A stretch of 64,000 nucleotides of DNA from Hymenobacter persicinus (GTDB lineage Bacteria > Bacteroidota > Bacteroidia > Cytophagales > Hymenobacteraceae). Positions 25,200-33,707 of this stretch are shown in pieces; position 1 is the first letter of the stretch; every line of letters starts with the position of its first letter. The notes under the pieces were generated by a model. The model saw nothing but the letters and a program-made list of their open reading frames with translations, was not told the DNA's origin and did no database searches. The stretch is from NCBI RefSeq assembly GCF_004167665.1, contig NZ_SEWE01000001.1:62001-126000 (forward strand), read 5' to 3'. The translations under genes were made by a program, and so were the position numbers.

Positions 25200-25217
25200 C
25201 GCCCTGCTCGCCCGCTC

Positions 25218-25961
25218 ATGCCCGCGCCCCTTTTTCGTCGCCTTCCTGGATTCTTCCCCGCGCTGCAACGCGGCGCAATGGGCCGGGGCCTGTTGCTGCT
25301 GGGTCTGCCGCTGCTTCTGGCCGCCCAGCACCAGCGGGCAACCAGGCGCCTGCATCCGCCGCAGCCAGGTAAAAACCCGGCGGCCGTGGCGCTGGACACG
25401 CTCACGGCCCGGCCCGTGCTCTACGCGGTAGGGGTGGCCGCCGGAGGTGGCGAGATACTGGTCGTGGCCGGGCAGGCGCACACCACCCGGCTCCGGCCCA
25501 ACGGGGCCACCGAAACCACGGCCGGCTTTCGGGGCCAGGCCGCCTGGCTGCTGCAGCGCCGGGTGGCACAGTGGCGGGACGCCGGCGCGGTGCCTGCCAC
25601 GGCTACCGCGCCGGCGCAGTTGGCCGAATTCATTCATGCCGCGGCCGCACGGGCAGGCTTCCCGGCGCGGCTGGCCCAACCCTTTCGGCTGCAGGGCGAG
25701 CCGCTGGCGGTCTGGTGGCACGTGGCCGCTTATCCCACCGCCGGCCCGGCCGACGAGGCCGCGCCCGAGCTGGGTGTCCATGGCCGCTTTGGGCGCGGGC
25801 CCCTCGACCTGCTGGGCTTCGTGCTGCCGCCCGCCTCACGCCGGGCCGCGAAGCGGCTGCACCTGCACGTGCGCCCCGGCACGCAGCCCTTCGTGGCGCA
25901 CGTGGACAGCCTGCGGCCCGGCCCGGGGCTGCGCCTTCTCTTACCTGCACTTCCTCACTAA
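25218..25961 (+). CDS. Acetolactate-decarboxylase-like protein (weak)
   Basis: 247 residues, with an N-terminal hydrophobic stretch (GRGLLLLGLPLLLAAQ) suggesting export. LYAVGVAAGGGEILVVAGQ and WWHVAAYP, then HGRFGRGPLDLLGFVLPP and RLHLHVRPG, recall the beta-domain and the spaced His residues of the BudA-type acetolactate decarboxylase fold. The match is partial, and cytoplasmic BudA has no signal, so an enzyme role is doubtful. Paired His residues could bind metal. It ends three bases before the RND start, so it is tightly coupled to the pump. Confidence 0.4.
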   Translation: MPAPLFRRLPGFFPALQRGAMGRGLLLLGLPLLLAAQHQRATRRLHPPQPGKNPAAVALDTLTARPVLYAVGVAAGGGEILVVAGQAHTTRLRPNGATETTAGFRGQAAWLLQRRVAQWRDAGAVPATATAPAQLAEFIHAAAARAGFPARLAQPFRLQGEPLAVWWHVAAYPTAGPADEAAPELGVHGRFGRGPLDLLGFVLPPASRRAAKRLHLHVRPGTQPFVAHVDSLRPGPGLRLLLPALPH

Positions 25962-25964
25962 CTC

Positions 25965-28900
25965 ATGCTTGACAAGATAATTCGCTTTGCGCTGCAGAAC
26001 CGCCTGCTGATGCTGGCCTTTGCCGTAGGCCTCATCATTGCCGGCTCCTACACGGCCCGGCAGCTGCCGGTCGACGTGCTGCCCGACCTGGACCGCCCCC
26101 GGGTAACCGTGTTCCTGGAAGCCCCGGGCATGGCTCCGGAAGAAGTGGAGGCCCTGGTGACCTTGCCCGTGGAAACGGCCCTGAACGGGGCCACCGGCGT
26201 GTCGGCCGTGCGCTCCAACTCGGCCATTGGCCTGGGCATGGTGTTCGTCGAGTTCGACTACGGCACCGACATCTTCACGGCCCGTCAGATTGTGAGCGAG
26301 AAGCTGCAAACCACCGGCGAGCAGCTGCCCCAGGGCATCACGCCCGTGCTGGGGCCCATCTCCTCGGTCATGGGCCAGATAATGCTGGTGGGGCTGTCGG
26401 GCGGGCAGCAAACCAACGCGGCCGACCTGCGCACGCTGGCCAACTACACTGTGCGCCAGCGCTTGCTCTCCATCCCCGGCGTGGCCCAGGTCATTCCCAT
26501 CGGGGGGGACAATTTGCAGTACCAGGTGCTGCTGGACATGCCCCGGCTCAACGCGACGGGCCTGACCGTAAACCAAGTAGAGGAGGCGCTGCGCAAGTCG
26601 AACCTGAACACCACCGGCAACTTCTTTGACCGCAACGGCTCCGAGGTGCTCATTCGCAACCTGGGCCGGCTGCGCTCGGTGCAGGATATTGAAAACATCA
26701 TCGTGGGCTACCGCGCGCAGTCGCCCATCCGGGTAGCGGACGTGGCCAAGGTGGAGTTTGGGGCCCGCTTCAAGCGCGGCGACGGCAGCGTGAACGGCCA
26801 GCCGGCCGTGATTCTGAGCATTGAGAAGCAGCCGGGCGCCGCGACGGTGGGCCTGACCGAAGCCGTGGAAAAGGCCCTGGTGGAGCTGAAACCCTCCCTC
26901 CCCAAGGATGTCAAGGTCAACACGCGCCTGTTCAAGCAGTCGGAATTTATCGACTCGTCCATCACCAACGTGGAAGAAGCCCTGCGCGACGGCGCCATCC
27001 TGGTTGTTATCGTGCTGTTTGCCTTTCTGCTGAACGTGCGCACCACGTTTATCTCCCTGGTGGCCATCCCGTTATCCTTGCTGGTCACGGCGCTGGTGTT
27101 TCGCTTCGCGGGCATCAGCATCAACACCATGACCCTGGGCGGCCTGGCCATTGCCATCGGGGAGTTGGTGGACGACGCCATCGTGGACGTGGAAAACGTG
27201 TACCGGCGCCTGCGCGAAAACCGGCAGCGCCCCAATCCGCAGCCGGTGCTGAAGGTCATCTACGCCGCTTCGTCGGAAGTGCGCAACTCCATCGTGTACG
27301 CCACCATCATCGTGGTGCTCGTGTTCCTGCCGCTGTTTGCGCTGGAGGGCATGGAAGGCCGCATTTTCGCGCCGCTGGGCATCGCCTACATCACCAGCAT
27401 CGTGGCCTCGCTCTTTGTATCACTGACGGTCACGCCGGTGCTCTGCTACTACCTGCTGCCGAAGATGAAGCAGATGGACCACCCCGAAACCGACGGGGGC
27501 CTGGTGCGCTGGCTCAAGAAAAAGGACACCCGCCTGCTGAATTGGGGGCTGACGCACCCCAAGCTGGTGCTGACCACCACCGCCTTGCTTTTTGTGATGG
27601 CCGCGGCCATGGTGCCCTTCTTTGGCACCGAGTTTCTGCCGCCCTTCAACGAAGGCTCGCTCACGGTCAACTTCTCGGCCCCGGCTGGCACCTCGCTGGC
27701 CGAGTCCAACAAGCTCGGCACGCTGGGCGAGCAGCAGATGCTCAAGATTCCGGAAGTAGCCTACACGGCCCGCCGCACGGGCCGGGCCGAGCTGGACGAG
27801 CACGCTGAGTCGGTCAACAACTCGGAAATCGAGGTGGCCTTCAAAACCGAAGCGGAGCTGGAAAAGGAGGGCAAGAAGATGCGCAGCCGCGACGAGATTC
27901 TGGCCGACATGCGCCAGAAGTTGAGCCTGATAACGGGCGTAAATGTGAACATCGGCCAGCCCATTTCCCACCGCCTCGACCACCTGCTCTCGGGGGTGCG
28001 GGCGCAGGTGGCCATCAAGGTGTTCGGCAACGATTTGCTGGAGCTGCGCCGCTACGCCAGCGAAGTCCGCGCGGTGGCCGGCTCCGTAGCGGGCGTGGTG
28101 GACCTGCAGGTGGAAAAGCAGGTGCAGATTCCCCAGCTGCTCATCCGGCCCCGCGACGAGGCCCTGCGCGCCTACGGCATGGAGCGGGGCGAGGTGGTGC
28201 GCGACCTGGAAACCCTGTTTCAGGGCGCGGTGGTTTCGCAGATGCTCGACGGGCAGAAGCGCTTCGACCTGGTGGTGAAGCTGCCCGAGGCCCAGCGCAA
28301 CGACATCGCCGCCATCGGCCAGACGCGCATCGAAACGCCTTCCGGGGCCATGATACCCGTGAGCCAGGTGGCGGAAATCGTCTACGAGCCCGGCCCCAAC
28401 ACCGTCAACCACGAAAACACCCAGCGCCGCATCACCATTTCGCTGAACGTAGCCGAGCGCGACCTGGGCTCCACGGTCAAAGAGATTCAAGCCAAAGTCA
28501 ACCAGCAAGTCAAACTGCCGCCGGGCTACTACCTGACCTACGGCGGACAGTTCGAAAGCCAGCAGTCGGCCTCGCAGAAGATTCTCTGGCTGAGTCTCTT
28601 TTCGCTGGCCGGCATCTTCCTGGTGCTGTTCTCGCACTTCAAGTCCAGCTACATGGTGGGGCAAATCATGCTCAACATCCCGCTGGCGCTGATTGGCTCG
28701 GTGGTGGCGGTGCTGCTTACCGGCGGCACGTTCAGCATTGCCTCGCTGGTGGGCTTCATCACCCTGACCGGCATTGCCTCGCGCAACGGCATCATGATGA
28801 TTTCGCACTACATCCACCTGGTGGAGCACGAAGGGGAGCAGTTCGGCAAACAGATGATTATCCGCGGCTCGCTGGAGCGCCTGGTGCCCGTGCTCATGAC

Positions 28901-29186
28901 GGCCCTGGTCGCCGCCCTGGCCTTGGTGCCGCTCACGCTGGCCAAGGATGCGCCGGGCAAGGAAATCCTCTACCCCGTGGCCACCGTGATTCTGGGTGGG
29001 CTGCTCAGCTCCACCTTCCTCGACATCATCGTCACACCCGTGGTCTTCTGGCTGGTCGGGGAGAAGGCCCTGGCCCAATACTTCGCTTCCCACCAGGAAG
29101 TGGGCCTCGATGACCACCCGCAGGAGTTGGACGCCCAGCCGCTCACGCCGCCAGCGGACCAGAACGACTTATCACCGGCGCTGTAA
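25965..29186 (+). CDS. RND efflux permease (HME/CzcA-CusA-like), first system
   Basis: 1073 residues, full RND length. The N-terminal helix and porter domain begin LDKIIRFALQNRLLMLAFAV. PVDVLPDLDRPRVTVFLEAP is the usual RND entry region. The proton-relay segment in TM4 is LGGLAIAIGELVDDAIVDVE, with two Asp. The second half repeats the layout (QILWLSLFSLAGIFLVLF; SRNGIMMISHYIHLVEHE). The pump drives export of a metal or other substrate with the proton gradient. It follows TolC-like and adaptor genes and is followed by HMA-AraC, which suggests a metal substrate (inference). Confidence 0.9.
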   Translation: MLDKIIRFALQNRLLMLAFAVGLIIAGSYTARQLPVDVLPDLDRPRVTVFLEAPGMAPEEVEALVTLPVETALNGATGVSAVRSNSAIGLGMVFVEFDYGTDIFTARQIVSEKLQTTGEQLPQGITPVLGPISSVMGQIMLVGLSGGQQTNAADLRTLANYTVRQRLLSIPGVAQVIPIGGDNLQYQVLLDMPRLNATGLTVNQVEEALRKSNLNTTGNFFDRNGSEVLIRNLGRLRSVQDIENIIVGYRAQSPIRVADVAKVEFGARFKRGDGSVNGQPAVILSIEKQPGAATVGLTEAVEKALVELKPSLPKDVKVNTRLFKQSEFIDSSITNVEEALRDGAILVVIVLFAFLLNVRTTFISLVAIPLSLLVTALVFRFAGISINTMTLGGLAIAIGELVDDAIVDVENVYRRLRENRQRPNPQPVLKVIYAASSEVRNSIVYATIIVVLVFLPLFALEGMEGRIFAPLGIAYITSIVASLFVSLTVTPVLCYYLLPKMKQMDHPETDGGLVRWLKKKDTRLLNWGLTHPKLVLTTTALLFVMAAAMVPFFGTEFLPPFNEGSLTVNFSAPAGTSLAESNKLGTLGEQQMLKIPEVAYTARRTGRAELDEHAESVNNSEIEVAFKTEAELEKEGKKMRSRDEILADMRQKLSLITGVNVNIGQPISHRLDHLLSGVRAQVAIKVFGNDLLELRRYASEVRAVAGSVAGVVDLQVEKQVQIPQLLIRPRDEALRAYGMERGEVVRDLETLFQGAVVSQMLDGQKRFDLVVKLPEAQRNDIAAIGQTRIETPSGAMIPVSQVAEIVYEPGPNTVNHENTQRRITISLNVAERDLGSTVKEIQAKVNQQVKLPPGYYLTYGGQFESQQSASQKILWLSLFSLAGIFLVLFSHFKSSYMVGQIMLNIPLALIGSVVAVLLTGGTFSIASLVGFITLTGIASRNGIMMISHYIHLVEHEGEQFGKQMIIRGSLERLVPVLMTALVAALALVPLTLAKDAPGKEILYPVATVILGGLLSSTFLDIIVTPVVFWLVGEKALAQYFASHQEVGLDDHPQELDAQPLTPPADQNDLSPAL

Positions 29187-29199
29187 TTCCCCTGAGCCC

Positions 29200-29784
29200 A
29201 TGCCCTCCACAGTTCTTTACATCCGGCACATGGTCTGCTCGAAGTGCATCCTGGTGATGCGCGAGCTCCTCGTGGAGCTGGGCCTGGTCCCCCTGCGCGT
29301 AGAGCTGGGGGAAGTAGAGCTGTTGGGGGCCGCTGACGCTATCGACTGGCCGGGCCTGCAGCAGTGCCTGGAGGCAGAAGGCTTTGCCCTGCTCGACCAG
29401 CTTTCCCCACAGCAGCGCGTGGTGGAGCAAATCAAAGAAGTGATTGCCGGACTGCTTCGCAACGAGCCGGCGGCGCTGCGCAGCGGGCACTTCTCGCGGC
29501 TGCTGAGCGGGCGTTTGCAGCGGCGCTTTGCTTACCTGAGCGACGTGTTTTCGGCCACCGAAGGCTTGAGCCTGGAGCAGTACGTGGTGCGCCAGCGGGT
29601 GGAAGCGGCCCGGTGCCTGCTGCGCGACGGCACCTTGCCCGTGGGCCGCATTGCCAATACACTGGGCTACAGCAACCTGGGCCACCTGTCCCGGCAGTTC
29701 CAGCGGGCCACGGGGGTTTCGCCCAGCGAGTACCGACGCCAGTGCACGGCCAGCGCCCAACTCCTCGAAAAGCGACTTCCCTGA
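29200..29784 (+). CDS. Second HMA-AraC fusion regulator
   Basis: 194 residues from ATG 29200, 13 bases after the RND gene. It starts MPSTVLYIRHMVCSKCILVM, an HMA-like CxxC at 13-16. A C-terminal AraC HTH follows (LQRRFAYLSDVFSATEGLSL, GRIANTLGYSNLGHLSRQFQ, RATGVSPSEYRRQ). The layout equals that of 14570-15205: the two share the DQLxxQ...VEQIKxVxxxLI/L linker and AraC motifs. It probably senses the exported metal and activates this efflux operon or the shared motif sites. Confidence 0.85.
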   Translation: MPSTVLYIRHMVCSKCILVMRELLVELGLVPLRVELGEVELLGAADAIDWPGLQQCLEAEGFALLDQLSPQQRVVEQIKEVIAGLLRNEPAALRSGHFSRLLSGRLQRRFAYLSDVFSATEGLSLEQYVVRQRVEAARCLLRDGTLPVGRIANTLGYSNLGHLSRQFQRATGVSPSEYRRQCTASAQLLEKRLP

Positions 29785-29867
29785 CTTCACCGGCCGGCGG
29801 CCTGACCGCACAACTCCTGGCCAGCCCGGCGCGTACTTCCCAAGCCTCTGTCTTCCGCTCGTTACCC

Positions 29868-30263
29868 GTGAAACGCGTTATCAGCCTGTTTCTGCTCGTT
29901 AGCTACTTGTTGTCCAGCCCCGGGCTGGTCTACAGCATGCACTTCTGTGGGCAGGCTTTGACGGCGGTAACGGTTACGCCCGATGCAGACAAGCACTGCT
30001 GCTGCCAGGATACCGGCAAGCCCGCGTGCGGCTGCTGCCACGACCAAAAAGTCGTCAGCGCTGCCAAGGACGTGAAACTAACGGCGACGCACTTCCTGCT
30101 GCAGGCACCCGACGTGGCCCCGGCGCCGACCATATTGCAGCTGGTGTGGCAGTTGGCCCTGCTGGCGTATCCTGCCAATGAGCCGGCGAGCAAACTCGTC
30201 GCGCACGCGGCCCCGCCGCCCGAGTGCCCCGCCTACGTGCGTGGGCATGCCTTTTTGATTTAG
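29868..30263 (+). CDS. HYC_CC_PP-type secreted Cys-rich protein
   Basis: 131 residues from GTG 29868 (VKRVISLFLLVSYLLSSPG), which gives a signal peptide. The order MHFCGQAL, HCCCQDTGKPACGCCHDQ and late PPPECP matches the H-x-C, CC and PP landmarks of the HYC_CC_PP family seen in Bacteroidota metal loci. The Cys-rich centre could bind Cu(I) in the periplasm, but the role is not established. It follows HMA-AraC by 83 bases and precedes the split RND pump. Confidence 0.75.
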   Translation: MKRVISLFLLVSYLLSSPGLVYSMHFCGQALTAVTVTPDADKHCCCQDTGKPACGCCHDQKVVSAAKDVKLTATHFLLQAPDVAPAPTILQLVWQLALLAYPANEPASKLVAHAAPPPECPAYVRGHAFLI

Positions 30264-30318
30264 CGTTTGGGTTGATTATCGCTTCCCCCGGCCAGTTGGC
30301 TGCGGGGCTTTTCGGCTT

Positions 30319-30339
30319 GCCCGTTGCGGAGCAACGGGC
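30319..30339 (+). other. Perfect 9-bp stem-loop before the split RND pump
   Basis: GCCCGTTGC pairs with GCAACGGGC across a GGA loop. No T run follows, so it is not a standard terminator. It lies about 90 bases before the pump start and may affect processing or translation. Confidence 0.5.
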
Positions 30340-30429
30340 CCCGTATCCAGGCTATCCGGCCCGCCGACGTCCCCACCCGGGGTTTCCGGCGCGGCAAGGC
30401 TCACCTATTCTTTTGCGGCTAATCAGACC

Positions 30430-31776
30430 ATGATTGAGCGACTCATTTCCCTTTCCCTGCGGAACCGGTACCTCGTGCTGCTGCTCGCGGCCGGCCTGTT
30501 TGCCTGGGGCGCGTACGCGGTGCGCGCAAGCAAAATCGACGCCATCCCCGACCTGTCCGAAAACCAGGTCATCGTCTTCACCGAGTGGATGGGCCGCAGT
30601 CCTCAAATTCTGGAGGACCAGGTGACCTACCCGCTGGTGACCAACCTGCAGGGCCTGCCCAAGGTCAAGTCCGTGCGCGGCACGTCTATGTTCGGCATGA
30701 GCTTCGTGTTTATAATCTTCGAGGACGAGGCCGACATCTACTGGGCCCGCGAGCGGGTGCTAGAACGTCTCAACTACGCCCAGCGCCTGCTGCCGGCCGG
30801 CGTCACGCCCACCCTCGGGCCCGACGGCACCGGCGTGGGCCACGTGCTCTGGTACACGCTCAAGGCGCCCGGCCTGGACTTGGGCGAGCAGCGTGCCCTG
30901 CAGGACTGGTACGTGAAGTTCGGCCTGCAAAACGTGCCGGGCGTGAGCGAGGTGGCCAGCTTCGGCGGCTTTCAAAAGCAGTACCAGGTGACGGTGGACC
31001 CCACCCGCCTGACCTACTACGGCATCACCCTGCCCCAGGTGCTGGCGGCCGTGCGCAGCAACAACAACGAGGCCGGTGGGCGCAAGTTCGAGCAGTCGGG
31101 CACCGGCTACATCATCAAAACGTCGGGATACATCCAGGATATGGCCACGCTGGAAAACGTGCCGGTCATCACCCAGGGCACGACCCCGGTGCGCATCCGC
31201 GATGTGGCCACCGTGCAGATGACGGGCGAGAGCCGCCTGGGCATCATGGACCTGAACGGCGAAGGCGAAGCCGTGGGCGGCATCGTGGTGATGCGCTACG
31301 GCGAAAACGCCGACGCCATGATTGCGCGGGTGAAAGCCAAAATGGAGCAAATCCGCGCCGGTCTGCCCCCGGGCGTCTCGTTTCGGCTGGTCTACGACCG
31401 CAGCGGACTGATTCAGGACTCGGTGGATTCCATCAAGCACACGCTCATCGAGGAAATGGTGGTCGTGTCGCTGGTCGTACTCTTGTTTCTCTTCCACTGG
31501 CGCAGCGCCCTGAGCATCCTGATTCAGATTCCGATTACGATTGCCACGAGCTTCATTCTGCTCAACGCCTTCGACATCTCTTCCAACATCATGTCGCTCA
31601 CCGGCATTGCCCTGGCCATCGGCGTCATCGTCGACAACGGCATCGTGATGACCGAAAACGCCTACCGCAACCTGGCCGAGTACCAGGCCCAGGAGAATAC
31701 GGGCGGCCCGCCGGACCCCGGCCCGGCCACTTCGCCACCGTCAGCCAACGCCTCTTCGCCTTCAACCCCCGCCTAA
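30430..31776 (+). CDS. CusA/CzcA-like RND pump, N-terminal part (split gene)
   Basis: 448 residues. The N terminus (RLISLSLRNRYLVLLLAAGL) and the porter part with SKIDAIPDLSENQVIVFTEW are typical of heavy-metal-efflux RND proteins. TM4 has GIALAIGVIVDNGIVMTENA. After YRNLAEYQAQE the protein ends in a Pro/Ser/Ala-rich tail (TSPPSANASSPSTPA) and TAA. The next ORF begins one base later in the +1 frame and supplies TM5 onwards. The two together (448+630) equal one normal pump. This is either a genuine two-subunit pump or a frameshift in the cytoplasmic loop. Confidence 0.85.
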   Translation: MIERLISLSLRNRYLVLLLAAGLFAWGAYAVRASKIDAIPDLSENQVIVFTEWMGRSPQILEDQVTYPLVTNLQGLPKVKSVRGTSMFGMSFVFIIFEDEADIYWARERVLERLNYAQRLLPAGVTPTLGPDGTGVGHVLWYTLKAPGLDLGEQRALQDWYVKFGLQNVPGVSEVASFGGFQKQYQVTVDPTRLTYYGITLPQVLAAVRSNNNEAGGRKFEQSGTGYIIKTSGYIQDMATLENVPVITQGTTPVRIRDVATVQMTGESRLGIMDLNGEGEAVGGIVVMRYGENADAMIARVKAKMEQIRAGLPPGVSFRLVYDRSGLIQDSVDSIKHTLIEEMVVVSLVVLLFLFHWRSALSILIQIPITIATSFILLNAFDISSNIMSLTGIALAIGVIVDNGIVMTENAYRNLAEYQAQENTGGPPDPGPATSPPSANASSPSTPA

Positions 31777-31777
31777 C

Positions 31778-33670
31778 ATGGACAATACCAAACGCCTCGA
31801 AATTATCGAGTCTTCCAGCAAGCAGGTGTCGCGGGGAATCTTCTTCTCGACCATCATCATCGTCACCTCCTTTTTCCCGGTGTTTCTGCTCACCGGGCAG
31901 GAGGGCAAGCTCTTCCACCCCTTGGCCTGGACCAAGAGCTTCATCCTCATCATCGACGCCATCCTGGCTGTGACGCTGGCCCCGGTGCTCATCTCCTTTT
32001 TCCTAAAAGGCAAATTCAAAACCGAGGAGCAGAACCCTTTGAACCGCTTCCTGGAACGCATCTATTCCCCGATGCTGCACTGGGTGATGCGCTGGCGCAA
32101 AACCACCCTGGCCATCAACATTGGCCTGCTGCTCGTCAGCATCCCGCTGGTCATGAGCCTCGGCACCGAGTTCATGCCGCCGCTCAACGAGGGCTCCATC
32201 CTGTTTATGCCCGTGGCCCAGCCCGACGTGTCGAACACGGAAATGAAGCGCATCCTGCAAGTGCAGGACAAGATTATCAAGCAGGTACCCGAGGTGCTGA
32301 GCGTGCTCGGCAAAGCGGGAAGAGCCAGCTCGGCCACCGACAACTCGCCCATCAACATGATTGAAACCATCATCCTGCTCAAGCCTCGCGACCAGTGGCG
32401 CGACGGCCTGACCAAGGCCAAGCTGATTGAGGAGATGAACGGCAAGCTGCAGATTCCAGGCGTCGTGAACGGCTGGACCCAGCCCATCATCAACCGCATC
32501 AACATGCTCAGCACCGGCATCCGCACCGACGTGGGCGTGAAGGTGTACGGCCAGAACCTGAATACCATTAACGACGTGGCGGGTCAGGTCAACGCTGCCC
32601 TGAAAGGGGTGCCCGGCGTGGAAGACCTGTACGTGGAGCCCGTGACGGGCGGCAAGTACCTGGAAATAGCCATGAACCGCCCCGAGCTGGCCCGCTACGG
32701 CCTGACCGTGGACCAGGTCAACGAGGTGGTGGAATCCGCCATCGGCGGGGCGCCCATTGCCAGCACCGTGGAGGGGCGCCGCCGCTTTGCCATCAACGTG
32801 CGCCTGGCCCAGGACTACCGCAACAGCCTGGACGACCTCAAGCGCATCCCCATCCAGAGCGCCAGCTACGGGCCGGTGCCGCTCTCGGCCGTGACCACCA
32901 TCCGCTACACCGAAGGGCCGCCGATGATAAACTCGGAAAACGCCCAGCTGCGGGGCGCGGTGCTCTTCAACGTGCGGGGACGCGACCTGGGCAGCACCGT
33001 GAACGACGCCATGCAAAAGCTGCAGCGTCTGGAAAGCACCTTGCCGCAGGGCTACTACCTGGAGTGGAGCGGGCAGTACGAGAACCTGATTAGCTCCCAG
33101 CGCACGCTCAAGCTGATTCTGCCGCTGGTGCTGGTGGTGATTTTCGGGGCCCTGTACTTCGCCTTTCGCTCCGTGCGGGAGGCGTTTATGAGCCTTATCA
33201 CCAGTCCCTTCGCCCTGATTGGCGGGGCCTACATGGTGTATTTCTACGGCGTCAACCTGTCGGTGGCCGTGGCCGTGGGCTTCATTGCCCTGTTCGGGCT
33301 GGCCGTTGAAACGGGCGTCATCATGGTCATCTACCTCAACGACGCCATGCAGAAGCTGGTGGCCGAGAAGGGAAACTCGGCCGAAACTATCACCCGCGAG
33401 GATTTGCAGGAGGCTGTGTTTCACGGCGCGGCCAAGCGCCTGCGGCCCAAGCTGATGACCGTGTCGGTGTCGCTCTTCGGCTTGGTGCCGGTGCTCTGGG
33501 CCACCGGCACGGGCTCGGACGTGATGCTGCCCATTGTGCTGCCCATGATTGGCGGGGTGTTCACCTCGGCTACCCACATTCTGCTCGTCACGCCGCTCAT
33601 TTTCCTGTATACCAAGGAGTACGAGCTGCGCAAATTCGGAAAAATCGATGTTCTCGCTGTCACGCACTAG
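31778..33670 (+). CDS. CusA/CzcA-like RND pump, C-terminal part (split gene)
   Basis: 630 residues from ATG 31778 (MDNTKRLEIIESSSKQVSRG), a sequence that normally follows the central loop in intact homologues. It contains TM5-6 (IIIVTSFFPVFLLTGQEGKL), the second porter domain (LGTEFMPPLNEGSILFMPVA) with the Met-rich metal path region, and the last helices (VGFIALFGLAVETGVIMVIY). It keeps the remainder of the pump without internal defects. The separate start has no clear ribosome-binding site, as is usual in Bacteroidota. Confidence 0.85.
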   Translation: MDNTKRLEIIESSSKQVSRGIFFSTIIIVTSFFPVFLLTGQEGKLFHPLAWTKSFILIIDAILAVTLAPVLISFFLKGKFKTEEQNPLNRFLERIYSPMLHWVMRWRKTTLAINIGLLLVSIPLVMSLGTEFMPPLNEGSILFMPVAQPDVSNTEMKRILQVQDKIIKQVPEVLSVLGKAGRASSATDNSPINMIETIILLKPRDQWRDGLTKAKLIEEMNGKLQIPGVVNGWTQPIINRINMLSTGIRTDVGVKVYGQNLNTINDVAGQVNAALKGVPGVEDLYVEPVTGGKYLEIAMNRPELARYGLTVDQVNEVVESAIGGAPIASTVEGRRRFAINVRLAQDYRNSLDDLKRIPIQSASYGPVPLSAVTTIRYTEGPPMINSENAQLRGAVLFNVRGRDLGSTVNDAMQKLQRLESTLPQGYYLEWSGQYENLISSQRTLKLILPLVLVVIFGALYFAFRSVREAFMSLITSPFALIGGAYMVYFYGVNLSVAVAVGFIALFGLAVETGVIMVIYLNDAMQKLVAEKGNSAETITREDLQEAVFHGAAKRLRPKLMTVSVSLFGLVPVLWATGTGSDVMLPIVLPMIGGVFTSATHILLVTPLIFLYTKEYELRKFGKIDVLAVTH

Positions 33671-33707
33671 CCCCCGTGTCGGGCAGGTGACCCGACCCTC
33701 TCGTCCC

